The translations under genes and the position numbers were made by a program. From Biscogniauxia marginata (lineage: Eukaryota > Ascomycota > Sordariomycetes > Xylariales > Xylariaceae), in the NCBI GenBank assembly GCA_022695795.1, contig MU404060.1, positions 62,001 through 126,000 of the forward strand: a DNA stretch of 64,000 bases. Direction: 5' to 3'. The notes beneath the pieces are model-generated. The model worked only from the letters and a program-made list of their open reading frames with translations, searched no databases and was not told the DNA's origin. Numbering within the stretch: position 1 is the stretch's first letter; each line of letters starts with the position of its first letter. Positions 22,935-35,514 of this stretch are shown here, in pieces.

Positions 22935-25900
22935 CAGCACAGGGACTGCTGCATGCCTGCACGGTCAGATATATTCACGCAAGCATTACCTACCGCTTGG
23001 GTGCGGAAAGAGTTTGAGTCCTCTTGTTCGGTTCGCATACGCTAGGATTACCCAAATCAAATTCACCCGATGAGGTCGACTAGTTCAGGGATGCGTCGGA
23101 AGTCTATAATAGACGATGCCGTCGCGTCCACCACGGCCAAGAAAGAAGATAATGCCGGCCCTGACGTTCAACTCGCTTCGAAGACCGAGTCGGTGAGTAG
23201 GTAGGTATAATAGGTAAACATCATGAACTCTTCCGAGTTATGCATTCACCCGCTATGCTTATCGAATTTGTCGTTTTCGCATGGCCCCCTTTCTGAAAAC
23301 CTCACCACATGTTTTTCTGGTTCGCGATGTGTTTGTTACCTCATGATAGACGAACTGGAGAAAACGATGTGCAGCTGCAAGGAAGGACTTGTCCACTTGA
23401 GGCCCGTCCCATGCTGCCACGCCATTGCCATGCCGTTCATCCTAGACCTCCCATATGGATTCCCCTACATCTCGAGCAAGCCAAGCGTCTCCCTGCCCTT
23501 GTCGACCGTGAAAATTATCGCTCCACTCGTAATGTAACTCTGCTCCTCTTTCAATTATGCCCTCCAGGTGGTCCGATTTGCCCGCCGCCACACCATAAGT
23601 GCACCTTAGAGACCGATAGATCTGCACGTGCTGTCAGGGATCTTTCCTCCAGTAAAGCCGTCGCCTTACCGGAACCGGTATGGCTGGCTCTCCGATGTGG
23701 ATGCCGGTTTTTCTAGTCTATCTCTTGTCCGTCTCCCTCTCTTTTTTTCCCTTTCTTTTTTTTGGTCATCCTCTCCTTAGGTGGAGACTTGACTATATCG
23801 AGTCTCATATAACTACCTACCTAGGTTGCTCCAGGGGGCTTCTGCATCTTGAACGGCTCTTTGCTATGTACTGTAGATCGATTGTGAATACCTAGAAAAA
23901 GTGATGACAGATGTTGGGATGAATGTCAATCATGCAACTCTATCTAACCTAACCTATAGAGCCTCAAGTACACTACTCGAATATCAACAACAGCTGTCTT
24001 TTTTACTGCAATATTTCATCTGCCTGATCCTTTATCCTCCTCGAGGTACATCCCGGTTCCGCTATCGACGGCAATCCCCGGCGACATAAAGCAACTTACA
24101 AGCCCCTCTCTCTAATTGAGCTCCGTCATTGTGGGCACCCATCGCTACCGGCGGCAGTCTCATGCGTGCCTACAGAAGGAATGCCAATTCGTTGGGGTTT
24201 CAAACTGGAGACCCGAAAATGTTGCTGACCGCACTGTCAATATCGACACGCCCTCGCATTTCGAAACACCAGGCTCTGGAACCAATGCAAACCGGTTCCA
24301 TCCGCCATCGCCATGTGGTCCTCGAGCATGTGTTGATAGCTGAGACTACGCTAGGTATTTAACGATGACGATACATGAAGCAGGTATGCGTCCTCGAGCT
24401 AACAACATGCCTACGGACATAGCAATTGTGTACTTTGTATTTTGCCCGGGAATTATGTGCATCTTATCTTGAACGTCCCTGGAGCGGATCAGGAAACATG
24501 TACGTGTGCAGTCGAGGCGGCTCTCGAGCCCAACGAATGACACATCAATTATTAATGTGACCGCGTAACCTAGTTTAGCACATCTATCCATGTGTATAGT
24601 CGTATTGTTAGCGACAACGTTGAAAACGCTTGGTTATGTAATCATGTGTAAGTTATTATGTATATCCGGTGCCATCTGTCTTCAATCTATCTATCTAGGT
24701 TGGTACCTATCATCTATGCGTCCTATTGGCATCTTTTAGTTTACTAGACTCGACATTCTACGGTCGGCTTCTGCGGACATTCGTTGTTTGATAGAACTGC
24801 GACTGCGGCGGCTACTCATGCGGACAGACCCCTTTGACTACCTAATATACGTCGTCTGACACTGCTCCCGGTTCATAGGCTATTTCGTACAGGACGATAT
24901 ATTGCGCTGCAGATGAGCAAGTGTCTTCCGTGAGCTCATTAACACCCGGGATATGGCTTATGCAGGTCTCTCTCAGAATCACCCGATCCACCATGTGATC
25001 GAGCTGCCTGAACAGAATAATTTATAAATGACACCAGGTCACAGCGGTCTGAGTAATGTCACCCGGAAAATTCGCCACCATGATACTATTTAGCTGCCGA
25101 CGACGGTAAAAGGGTGATGGATCGCCGGGCAAGAGTGATTGGATCTTGAGTTTTGGATGGTCTTCGTTGTAATTTTTGACCGATTCCCGACGGCATATTC
25201 TTATCAATGCCACGTAAATGAGGCAAAATGAGACTATATCCCCCCTAGGCTGAAGGCGGGTTGCTCTGCTGCATAAACCCTGTATGTGATAGAGGCCCGG
25301 CATAGACTCAAACGTAAGATCTATTACATCTGCCACGTTTTTCGCTATAAGTCGTATAATCAATCTACGAAAGATCTTGGTTGGCCAACCCAACCCCAAC
25401 CCCTGACACATGTTTGAGGGAGATTGTCTTCCCGTTTCCCGGGTTTTGGTCGAAAGGTAGCATAGCCGACAAACCTGCTCGTACGGTTTAGAACTGACTT
25501 TTTATCAACGCATGAGTAATCATGTACTATGAATAGCGACGGATTGTTTCGATTCCTCCTGGCATCGGCTACGCCGTCGCCCACGTGGGCATGTTCCCGT
25601 TTTATCGTCCAGGTTTTCTCTATCGTAGATGACCGGCGTCATACCCGTGGGAACTCAGGAATGGGCCGCCCTAATTTTATAATTGACGGCACTTGAAACA
25701 TTCCATCTAGGAAGGAAGATCCTCTGGTCCTTCTAGAATTTCTCGTAGAAGGAATTTTCCTCCTCAGACGACGGAAGATCGTACGGTCTACTGTGTACGC
25801 GTCTCTTTTCCCTCCTCCCCTCGTATTACTTAATCTCAAGACATGGGGACCCTTCTGATCTAAATGTCTAGCTCTGGTGTCTTCTACAGGGGGGAAGGCC

Positions 25901-28362
25901 GGCACCCTTTGGCCCAGCCATCCCGGTTTCTCGACATTTGACGTTTCGGTAGCTCAACCAAAGAACCAACTGTCGAATGCCTACGGCGTTCAGGAGAGAC
26001 GATGACGATGTTGTTGTTCTTGTTGTTGGCTGTCAAGTTCTTTCGCATGCAGATAACGTAATCACATTATAATAATTTAAACTTAAATCTTGGTAACGCA
26101 AAACATGAAGCCAAAAATCAGAATCACGCGAGAAATGTGTAGATTCGTCAACCAACGGGACGTTGTCGCGCCACCAAGACCCGTTCTCATGCGGCGGTGG
26201 CTTTTCTTACATCACTAACACCACACGATCAAGACGATGTCATCCGCCTTTCCCTTTCGTCAGCGCCTCCCTATTTTACCCGCCACCCGGCTATCTTCTT
26301 AGCTGCTCACCGCATATGCACTTTGAAATCAATATGTTGATTTTTTTTTCTCCACCAAGGATCACCAATTCCGCGTTTCTTGGCTGTTTCTTTGCTTTTT
26401 CTTTCTTATAGGGAAGCTTACTAACGTGACTCTAGCATCAGCGGCGCGGTGCTACCTCGATGAGGGGTCCAATTTGGTAATTAAAACATGCGATGCACAG
26501 GGATTTGTTGCGTGTCGGTGGGATTTTCTTTTTCTCTCTTTGATCCTGGCACAGACGCAATGAGATTCGACCGATTCCCCTTCTATCTCATCTCATGTTT
26601 GCTCGCCCTTCAGGTCTGGTATCATTTATGAGTTTTCATGTCTCACCCACATCGGAGAATTTTTAGCACGTTTCATCATCACACCGGTGGCGGAGAGGTA
26701 AAACGAGGGTTTTTAAAGTTAAGACTTTGCAGAGTTCCTCTATCACGTGATGTTGGGATGGAAAACAAGATATTGTTGGTATTACCTCATGTGTCTAGGT
26801 ATTGTGTATATGTAGCCCTGTGGCTAGCCCTGTGACATGCTGTAGGTATTTATTGTAGTATTCTGTTACTTCTGAGGGATTTTTGCCAAGCTCGTTGGGT
26901 GTGAGTTTATTGTTTCTTTTTTGGTTTATTCTTTTTTTTTCTCTGGCCGCATTGCCTCGTCATGTCTTGACGTTGTGGCAGCTTCGTTCAGACACATTAG
27001 GCTGACGATAGCCAGGGTGTCTTTTATAACTCCGAATCGCCGAAATTCTGAGTTGTCAACGCTGATTGGTGTGAGTGTACCAGAACTTTGCGTAGTGTTG
27101 TATGACTGGTCATATTATCACGTCTTACTAAGGTATACAAATTTCTCGTGACTTAGGCAGGCTGTACGGAACATGTGGGTGGCTATAGATCAACGCACAT
27201 GTTGCGCAAAGCCTAGTATTATAACTAGCCTAGAGTACGGCTTCAGAGGCACCGTACCAACCCGGAACCTCCGCATTGACTCATTATCATCAAGTCGAAC
27301 CTAGCTTCGATGTAACGATAATAACGTACCGTCCTCAGCTTCTGCAGGCTAGCAAAGATCATGTCTACAACGTATAGCCGCCGATAGGACTTTGTGACAG
27401 CCATCAGTGATGAGCTTAAATGAACAACGCTTCGTCAAGAGCCTGGCCATCTGATAGGTATCAACATCACGCACTCGAAGCTAGTCCTCAGGTGACTAAT
27501 ACGGACTATATGCATAGTCATCAAAGCTATCCAGTGTCAAAGCGTAAAGGACTTGGCATACAAGATGATCAACACGTCGACTCTGATCAAGGGCGATAAG
27601 CTATAGGCATGTACGTACACACACACCTACAACCTCGTGCTGCTAGCAGGTATCCAGACCTTAGGTAACGTCGATCACTACTCGCCTACCAACACTCTTT
27701 AGCTGCTAGCCTTTTATGGGAGCTACCTACCTAAGCTTACGAACATATCTATAGTACTCGTACAGATACGACGGCATACCTGGCCTTCAAGTATTTGGAC
27801 TTTATTTGCAGGAGCCTGCCTTAAGGTCCTTTAGGCATAGTACGAGATTTAAACGTCTCATGCAGCTACGTACACCCGCCTCGTATGCTGACAACGAATA
27901 AGCGCCGAGAACAGCGACGGGGGGTTTTCCGCTCTCTTAATAAAAATACAGTGTATATGGATATGTTGCATACCGTGCTTGTCTAGGAACTTTCAGACTA
28001 GACTATACATACCTTAGGGATAATCTGGAACTAGAAATCTGGATACATTTTTGGTTTACAGTTAGGTATTTCTTTCTAATTCCCCCCTTTCTACATGCAT
28101 GAAACCATGCCTGAATTGTGTTTAAAGCACCGGACGCAAGATAACCAGGTCATACCTCAATCGAGCAGGTGTGTTTACGCCTTGAAGCCCAAGCGTTATG
28201 TTTTTAATCAAAGACGAACGAGCGGACGGACAGACGGATTGATGATTGTGGGGGTTGTTAAAGCGGTACCTAGTGGTAATGATGTTAGATGTTTAGGTAG
28301 GTGTTAGTGTTGGGTGGTGGGTGGTACACATCTACACTAGGTGGTTATTGCAGTACATACAT

Positions 28363-28378
28363 AGGTAGGTAGGTAGGT
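28363..28378 (+). repeat. (AGGT)4 microsatellite
   Basis: Four AGGT units. The same tetranucleotide recurs in shorter form elsewhere in the window, for example near 7906, 10020, 21890 and 43045. Confidence 0.8.
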
Positions 28379-31300
28379 ACATAAAGGTGTGTAGCAGGTT
28401 AGGTACCGCTACCTCTATCTTAGTGGCCGGGCTGCGTGCGACGGGTGCTGCGCCTCGGCCGAGTATGTACATTGCCTGTAGGAAGGCGTAATCTCTACCC
28501 GCGTTACTAGCACATGGCGGCGCACGCTCGGCACGCTCATCACGGGTGGGAACTGCCACGTGGAAAGCAAGTGCCACCAAGCGATTAGATGTGGGTACTC
28601 GCGTGTTTCTTCACAAATTTGCATGTGTACCCAAGGTAGGTAGTGAGGTAGTGTAGGTACCTATGTAGCACTGCTGTAACACTTGTTTTCAATGCAGATC
28701 ATATGAGCCCTACTAAACACCATGTCTCTGTCTCCCTGCATTATCAACATTCTCTCCCCAACAACACGCATTCCTTTATTTGGATTCCGCTGCTACTAAC
28801 TTTCACTAGTCCGGTCTAAAAATATGACGAAGCTAAAAGGGGGTTTCGTTTCAAAGCAAAAAGGGGGAATAAGGAGATCAACCGGTTAATCGTACGTGCA
28901 CCTTCAATGCAGGAATAAATACCTGGACTACGAGACTTGGTAACGACACAGACCATTTGCTAGCCTACCTATCGGGGTGTACACATATCTCGTACATGTC
29001 AAATGTTTCGCGATGCTTTTTTATTAGTGCACCCTCTTGATTAGTCCCATGTCAGCTCGGCCAACACAGTAAACAACTCGTATCATTCCTCCCTTAACAA
29101 CATGATCCCTCGGTCGAGCCTAGAACCCCAGGTCGCAGCTCGTCGTGGCCTCGACCTTGGCTGTGCTTGTGCTTTCACTGGTGACACCGGTGACACCGGT
29201 CAGCCGTCTCATCACACATCTACACGGCCGCTTGCAGCATATCCACGGATACCGGCCGAAGCGTTGACCCAAATACCTGGAATTGGATCGCGATATGTGC
29301 TCCCACTCATCTCGTGCCCGCCACCCGCAGCACCAGGGCGCCGAACCGAGCGTGGTGCAACAAACGCATCTGCAGCCATGCTCTGCTGGTAGATAGCGGC
29401 ATCCGTCTTGTTGTTCGTGAATGCGGATCATCACTCTTCAGGTCTTGGGCCGCATAGTAGCTTTCTACCGTGCCCAACACTTGCCTGAGTCTGGCTGATC
29501 ATTTCTCACTGCTAATGCCGGCAGCTGATGTTGTAATAGGTATGTAGGCATGCACAATTCGATAAAAGGCCTTGGTAGGGTCCGATAACGAGACACTCTT
29601 TACCTGCCAGCACCAGCCTACGAAACTCACATAACAGTAGGCCCGGCCGTCTCCAACAGGCACAAGGAAGGACTTCTATCAAGTATCACATCACACCGCC
29701 TTGTGCATTCTCTACTACGAGCGAACAACGTAGCGAAAGATGACAACAACTGATGAGTACGACTGAGTACAACTAAGAAACAGTTTGCGATGCTAGCCGA
29801 TTGCATACCTATTTTATCAGTTCATGCTGTCTTCAACCTTACCTGTAGTACACTTCGGTACCAGGCAATCCGACCTGCCTAAGACCGTTGGAACTGGCAC
29901 TCAAATCCCCCCTGTCGTTCCCTGTCCGTTCGTAACTTCAGATACAACTTCAGATACGCCCAGCCTCGCAAAACCGTGGAGTGGTATGATTACGCGGCGA
30001 GGCACTTGTTTTCTCCAGAACTTGGCGCTTCCTTGTCTGTGCTGTCAATTTTCTTTTCTTCTAGAAACTCCAAAGAACAAACCTGGTCTGGGGGAATGAC
30101 CCCGTCATCTCCAGAATCCACAATTTCCAGATTTGACTTGTCAATTTCCTTCACAGCCTCAACGACAAGACAGGAGCTCACGTGGCAATTTACTAGGAGA
30201 CTAAAAGCTTAGAACAAAGGACCAACAGTTCCTAGGGAGCCCCTTGCTGACACGGTTCGGAAATTTTGAATCTCTTCGGCTAATAAGCTGTTACACGATT
30301 TGAATCCTCTATAACTCCGGAGCTGAAAGATGGCGGCTCAACGACTTCCTTGGCCTATATATCCATGTCCATCCATGGCCTTAGTGTCTACCAACCGCAG
30401 ATACGGGATACTCTTTTTGTGGATTTGGGCATTCCGAATGCCATATTCTCGGCGCACGCTAAACATGATTAATTTAAAAATTCGTGGCAGATGCGGGTAC
30501 CTTTGAACACTACCGGAGGTCACTGAGACGGCGCACAGTGTTCTCGCTACATCTACTTCATTTGGGTTATGCTGTCGCTATTATACATAAGACGAACCCA
30601 TGTGAAGACTAGCTATAGCAACAAGTGCTTATATGCAGAACTGGACGGGTCAACTCCTGATTTGCTGAGTCGGATGCCGGGAACGAGTTCCCAGGTTACA
30701 GCACAGGGTGGTGGCTGAAAATGCTTCAATGTAGACCGATCGTCTGGAAAGTATTGTTCGGCACGGAGCTACGACGCCAGTCTGCGTGTAGCAGCCCGCT
30801 GCGCGGCTTTCATCGGCTACAGATGGTTTCCTACAGTTCTCGAGCGATGTAAGACTATGGTCGGTCTTTTGTCCTCGGAGGGGAAGAGACCGTCCTCGCC
30901 CGTTGCGCACCGCTTGCCGCAGGCGGGCCCTTATGAGAGAGAATATTCCGAGCCGCCCAGGCGGTGGTCGGGCTACATCTCGGTTGCCTATCGCCGCACG
31001 TTTTTGTACCCCCGTACGACATACCAAGCTACGAGACCGCATCGTTAGAGACTCCACCGCTCGATCGTGTGGCGGTCTACGATGGCCTAAATAGTGTGGG
31101 TGGTATGTGGGACTATGGCTCATCCCACGTCCATATCTAGACTACAATGTATTCGACGACGGGCGTTTTCACGTCACTGTTCCCACTATGCGGTGAAAGT
31201 AGGACTGTAACGCTATCTAGTGTAAGTAGTCCAGGCAGTGGGTATAGACCGAGTCGGTAGCCTACTTAGTTTCACGTTCATAGGCAATCATCATGCCCGG

Positions 31301-32155
31301 CTGCTTTTTCTCCTTATGCCACACCGCCATACGAGTGGCAAGCGGATTTAATGCGAGTGTCTCCAATTGGCGCATAGCTGCGAACTAGCGAATGCAACTA
31401 TGGCTAGTGGTCATATATTGGTAGCGAACGCCATTCTCAAGCCTGACTCGCCGTGCATCTGCTCGAAGTTCTCGGCGTGGTCTGATGGCGGCATCTGAGA
31501 GGCGTTGGCGGGGTTGCTTACGCCCTTCTTTTTTTCTTTTTCATTTTTTTTCATTAATCACAGGCGAACCGAACGGATCGAAGTTGGAAAGCCGGCTTGA
31601 CGATCCCCCACGTGGCCAGATAGTACAAAATTGCCCGAGATAAGCGTCGGCTGGGTTTGGTACCGGATCCAAGATCTCTCGGGCTTAACTCTCGTGGCTT
31701 CTAGACGAATCGTTAGAGATCAGTAATTACCTGCCAGGTGCTTAGCCGAACGCTAAAATAAAATCAAATAACATGCCCTCCTAAGTGGAGGAGGAGGAAA
31801 TTCGTACGGTTAGCCCGGGTTAGCGACGATGGCTTATACGGGTTGCACTGGGGGAACCGGGGAGCAGATTTAAAAACTTCGTGGCCATTTGCAGCGGTTC
31901 TACGTAACTCTGTAGAGCTCAGATGATATCATCCTGACAAATAATAAGATGATAGAGTATCTGGTCGTTTGAGACAACGTGCTGTCTTACCATCTCAACT
32001 CTAGCCGGATGGCACGGCCACTTGCCTCGCGACGCGACTGAACATCTAAACATCGCCACTACGCGTTGTGCGACTCAAAAATATATTGTAGCACTTGGCT
32101 TGCATTGTCACGGTCAGTGTAAACTATGGGTAACGCTACGTAGCTAAGCTAGAGA

Positions 32156-32184
32156 GAGCACTGAACGGCAGAGCACTGAACGGC
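32156..32184 (+). repeat. Tandem duplication of a 14-mer
   Basis: GAGCACTGAACGGC occurs at 32156-32169 and again at 32171-32184, one base apart. It is a small local duplication in non-coding DNA. Confidence 0.85.
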
Positions 32185-34222
32185 GAGGTCAGTTATGAGA
32201 CAACACGGAGATCCTCCCTTCTCCTCAACCATTTCGCAACGGCGCCCAGTAAATTTAACTGTCATGATGTATCGACATATACCATCTAGGAAGTTCATTG
32301 TGACTAAACTCTGCATGGCTGGGATCATGCTATGTACAAGCTAACAGAACGTTGTCCAGCATCTACGAAACTGCCTACACACGCAGACGAACATGACGTG
32401 ATGTCTTCATCCCTTCTAACGTGAACAGCATTTCCATGTCGACGGAGCTCACTCTGCTAAGTGAAGTGATATTTCTCAGGGATTCCCTGTCCAGACACAC
32501 GCTGTCGATCCGTCCTGTCGGGTAGCCATTGCGGGTCTTCATACCTCTAGAGCCTCTTCTTCATGTCACGGGACCTCCTCCTGGGCCGATATGCTCCACT
32601 GCCTAGGCTTTCTCATCAAGGTTCGAACCCGAGGGGCCGGGTCGCACTAGGCCGTGAGGCCTGGTAAAGCATACCGGAAAAGCAACCCGAGAGAAACTCT
32701 GACTCTCGAAACGATGGGACTAACTAGCCGCTTGCCCTGAGATCAGCTCCGCAGCAGCAGAGTTTGACCGACTTGGTCCTTGATCTCCTTAGCGCCAGGG
32801 ACGAATTTGATTTTGTTTTGTCCATCGGCGTGGAACGCAGACGGGCACGGAGGAGCTTCGGCGCTCTAGATATCTGCGGATATTGAGTTTGGCCGATCAA
32901 CTAGGACTTCCTAACGGCGATGACGGCTACGCAACTCTGAATGTGCATCACAGTAAGGCCCGCGACTCGGGTTCCCCCCTCGCGAATGATTCGTTGCTGG
33001 GAGGACATTATCCCGGTTGCTGAGACAGGCAGTCGCAAAGTGCGGACGGTAGTTCGGGGGGGAGGATCAAATGCTCCGAGTCCTTTCTCCGGAGGTCACT
33101 TCCGCGAACCATCGGGCTTCCGTGACTCTCGAGTCAACACACACGCGCGTCTAGCAGCGAGCTAGTCCCCACCTTCTTCCCTTCACCTCCATTCTAGCAT
33201 CCTGACTGCTTCGTTCGATCTGCCCTTCTCTACCATACGCTAAGATCGCCGGGTAGGCCTTCCCGCTGCCCACATCCCGTCAGGTCGAGAGCGAACCGGA
33301 GATCCTCCCAGGGCCCGCACCCGGATGAAGTATATTCGAGTTGATGCTTGGCGGTTCTTGACACTCCCTCATCATGTACGTGGAGCCGAGACGAGTCGAG
33401 AGGGAACGAGGCCCTCGTGACGGGCATGCCACGCCTAGCCGGGACGCAACAGGCGCAACCTAATTCCATGTCGATTATTACCATGGGAATTTTCAAACTG
33501 CATCCCTAGTGTCGATAACCTTGAACCCTGATCAGTCCGCGTCGTTTCTATGCGTACCAGATGCACTACATCTCTCCCCCCACACACTTGCGTACTCGAT
33601 CGCTAGCTCACAGTCTCCGGGCTTCCTGCTGCTAGATAATCTATCCGTCTCTGCCTTAGGCCCTGACCCCTCGGCAAAGGGATGGTATCTCCTGGCGCAA
33701 AGTCTAATTTGGCTCTCTCCCTTCTCGGTCTCTCTACCTATCCCTTACCTTGCCCTTACCCCTTGCTTGCTTGCTTCCTGTCGCGCCCTGTCCTGCTTTG
33801 GGGCAATGAGCCGTCTCCCATTATCGCATCCTGGACTCCGGATCTGAGGGCGGGCGGCCAAGCCCGTCTAGCACGTGTGCGGAATCGAGTTGGGAAACAC
33901 CATGCCTAACGACGACGCGAATTGGCAATGTGCGTGTTGAGTGACGATGATAAACTCTTTCTAATGTTACTTCCCTTTCTTCCCTACCACCCTCCATCAT
34001 CTCTATCTGTCTAGCTACGTCGGACGATGTTTCCTAGATCTGAAGTGAACCAACGGCGCCGAGTCAGTCCGGGTTTGATCTGAACCATCCTGGTCAATCC
34101 GGGAAGGGAGGTTGGGCTAAGACGGAGCTTAATCAAGATTCGGGGGGTTAGTTGCTTTTCCCTTGATCTGGAGAGCTTTAGTTACCCAGATGCGCGGATA
34201 TTAGAGAGTGGCTTCTGGGGGG

Positions 34223-34232
34223 NNNNNNNNNN
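34223..34232. other. Assembly gap (10 N)
   Basis: Ten N are flanked by six G on the left and, after one G, by a run of about 20 C (34234-34253) on the right. The gap size is probably a placeholder. The homopolymers on both sides suggest a sequencing collapse or an unverified scaffold join, and gene content and composition differ on the two sides. Confidence 0.97.
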
Positions 34233-35514
34233 GCCCCCCCCCCCCCCCCCCCCGGCCGGGTATCCCTTACCTCTGAGCTTAATCTGTCTTATTCAGCCTC
34301 CCCCACCTGATCCCCCTGGATGAGAAGTGACATATGTAATAATAGCCGATGGTTACAGCAGATCCATAATAGCTTATAAATCGAATCTTTAGGGGCTTTC
34401 TATCTATGTACTTGCTCACCGCCGAATGTCTTGGTTGTATGCTATTAATACTGGTCGGCTAAAGTTACAGCAACTATTTTAACTAGATACTTTAGGCTAT
34501 TGCATCTAGATTCATAAATTTAAAAATGCAATTCTAACTCTACGGTAGATTCATACATGGCGCTATTTACATATGGATCTGACTTCCTATATACACACCC
34601 GTGAAGTTGGAGGTCCACTGTCTTGCCTAGTTCCTGGTTTCTAGGAAACCCAGTGGGAGTAAAGTTATTAGATACTACTGTATCTAAGTTGCAATACGTG
34701 GAGTCCTTCGATTCCTAAATAACCATTTTATTTTCAGTTTGGTTGAACTATCTTACGCTTCTTATCAGCCTATCAAGCTCCCCATGGGACGTAAGATCGG
34801 AATACTCGTTCTTAGGAACAAAGTTGTCCTGTTTTCTCCTTTAGAGAAATGAGAGAGAATCATGACAATGTTTGATGAGGTATCCAATATAAACGTAGCT
34901 AACAGTCGTTCATTCTTAAATCCGACTGAGTTTTATTCCATATTAGAACTCGACCGATACAAGGCACCGGGTGCCATGTTGTAAATATTTATACTTAGGT
35001 AGTAACATAGTTATGTGATGAATATGATGAACTATCAGAGATTATTCGTGGGATTTTCTCTCTTTCTTGTTTACGTGTAAACAACCCCCTTGTTTCTAAC
35101 CGGGGTTGTACTTGTAGCTTTTCAACTATGGAGGTTTCTGCTAATAGAAGCTATAACAACTAGTCTCTAGCGAAGGACTACTGATAATGGGATATGAATT
35201 TGAATATTATATTCAAGTTCTATGTGATGATCATAGTCGTGTATACTTCTAAGAATCAATGGAGAAGCGAATAATGCTCATGATATCACTATCGGGAATT
35301 ACTACCTGCTCACTGTACTAAGATTTAATCTCTTTCGACTTTTTTAGGGTTTCAAAAATGGTAGTTATTAACTGACCTAGGAAACTAGAGATATACATGA
35401 AGCACAAGTATTGTAGAGAGATAAGGCTCAAGTGTCATAGATGCAGTATTACTTCTCACGCTTCCTCTCATCCTCCTTTCCCTAAGTACAACCACTCGCT
35501 AGCGTGTTTCGCTC
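34233..35514. other. AT-richer non-coding segment right of the gap
   Basis: Nothing coding is supported here. The DNA is visibly richer in A and T than the region left of the gap, with many in-frame stops on both strands. It forms the 3' flank of the secreted-protein gene. Confidence 0.5.

Larger units (their letters stand above)
20083..34222. other. 14-kb region upstream of flbA without a supportable gene
   Basis: No reading frame here shows a recognisable domain, and none extends by joining through good splice sites. The longest, 157 codons on the minus strand at 30650-31123, has no motif and a composition unlike neighbouring genes. The nearest 0.5 kb to flbA presumably holds its promoter and 5' UTR, including a CAG-rich patch near 20440-20470. 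Microsatellites occur at 21840-21855 (AC), 22912-22934 (CATA) and 28363-28378 (AGGT). A duplicated 14-mer lies at 32156-32184. Many TAGGTA/GTACCT-type words recur. Base composition is not strongly AT-biased, so this is not a classic RIP island. Confidence 0.5.

Noticed and set aside
29102..29392. A 96-codon frame with GDTGDTG repeat
   Set aside because: The short repeat comes from a duplicated GGTGACACC unit; no start context or homology.
30650..31123. A 157-codon minus-strand frame in the gene desert
   Set aside because: No domain, no splice extension, arginine-rich composition typical of chance frames in GC-richer DNA. I could not support it as a gene.
32600..32700. GGTTCGAACC as a tRNA box B
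   Set aside because: The ten-mer is palindromic, and neither strand has a box A or foldable stems at the right distance.
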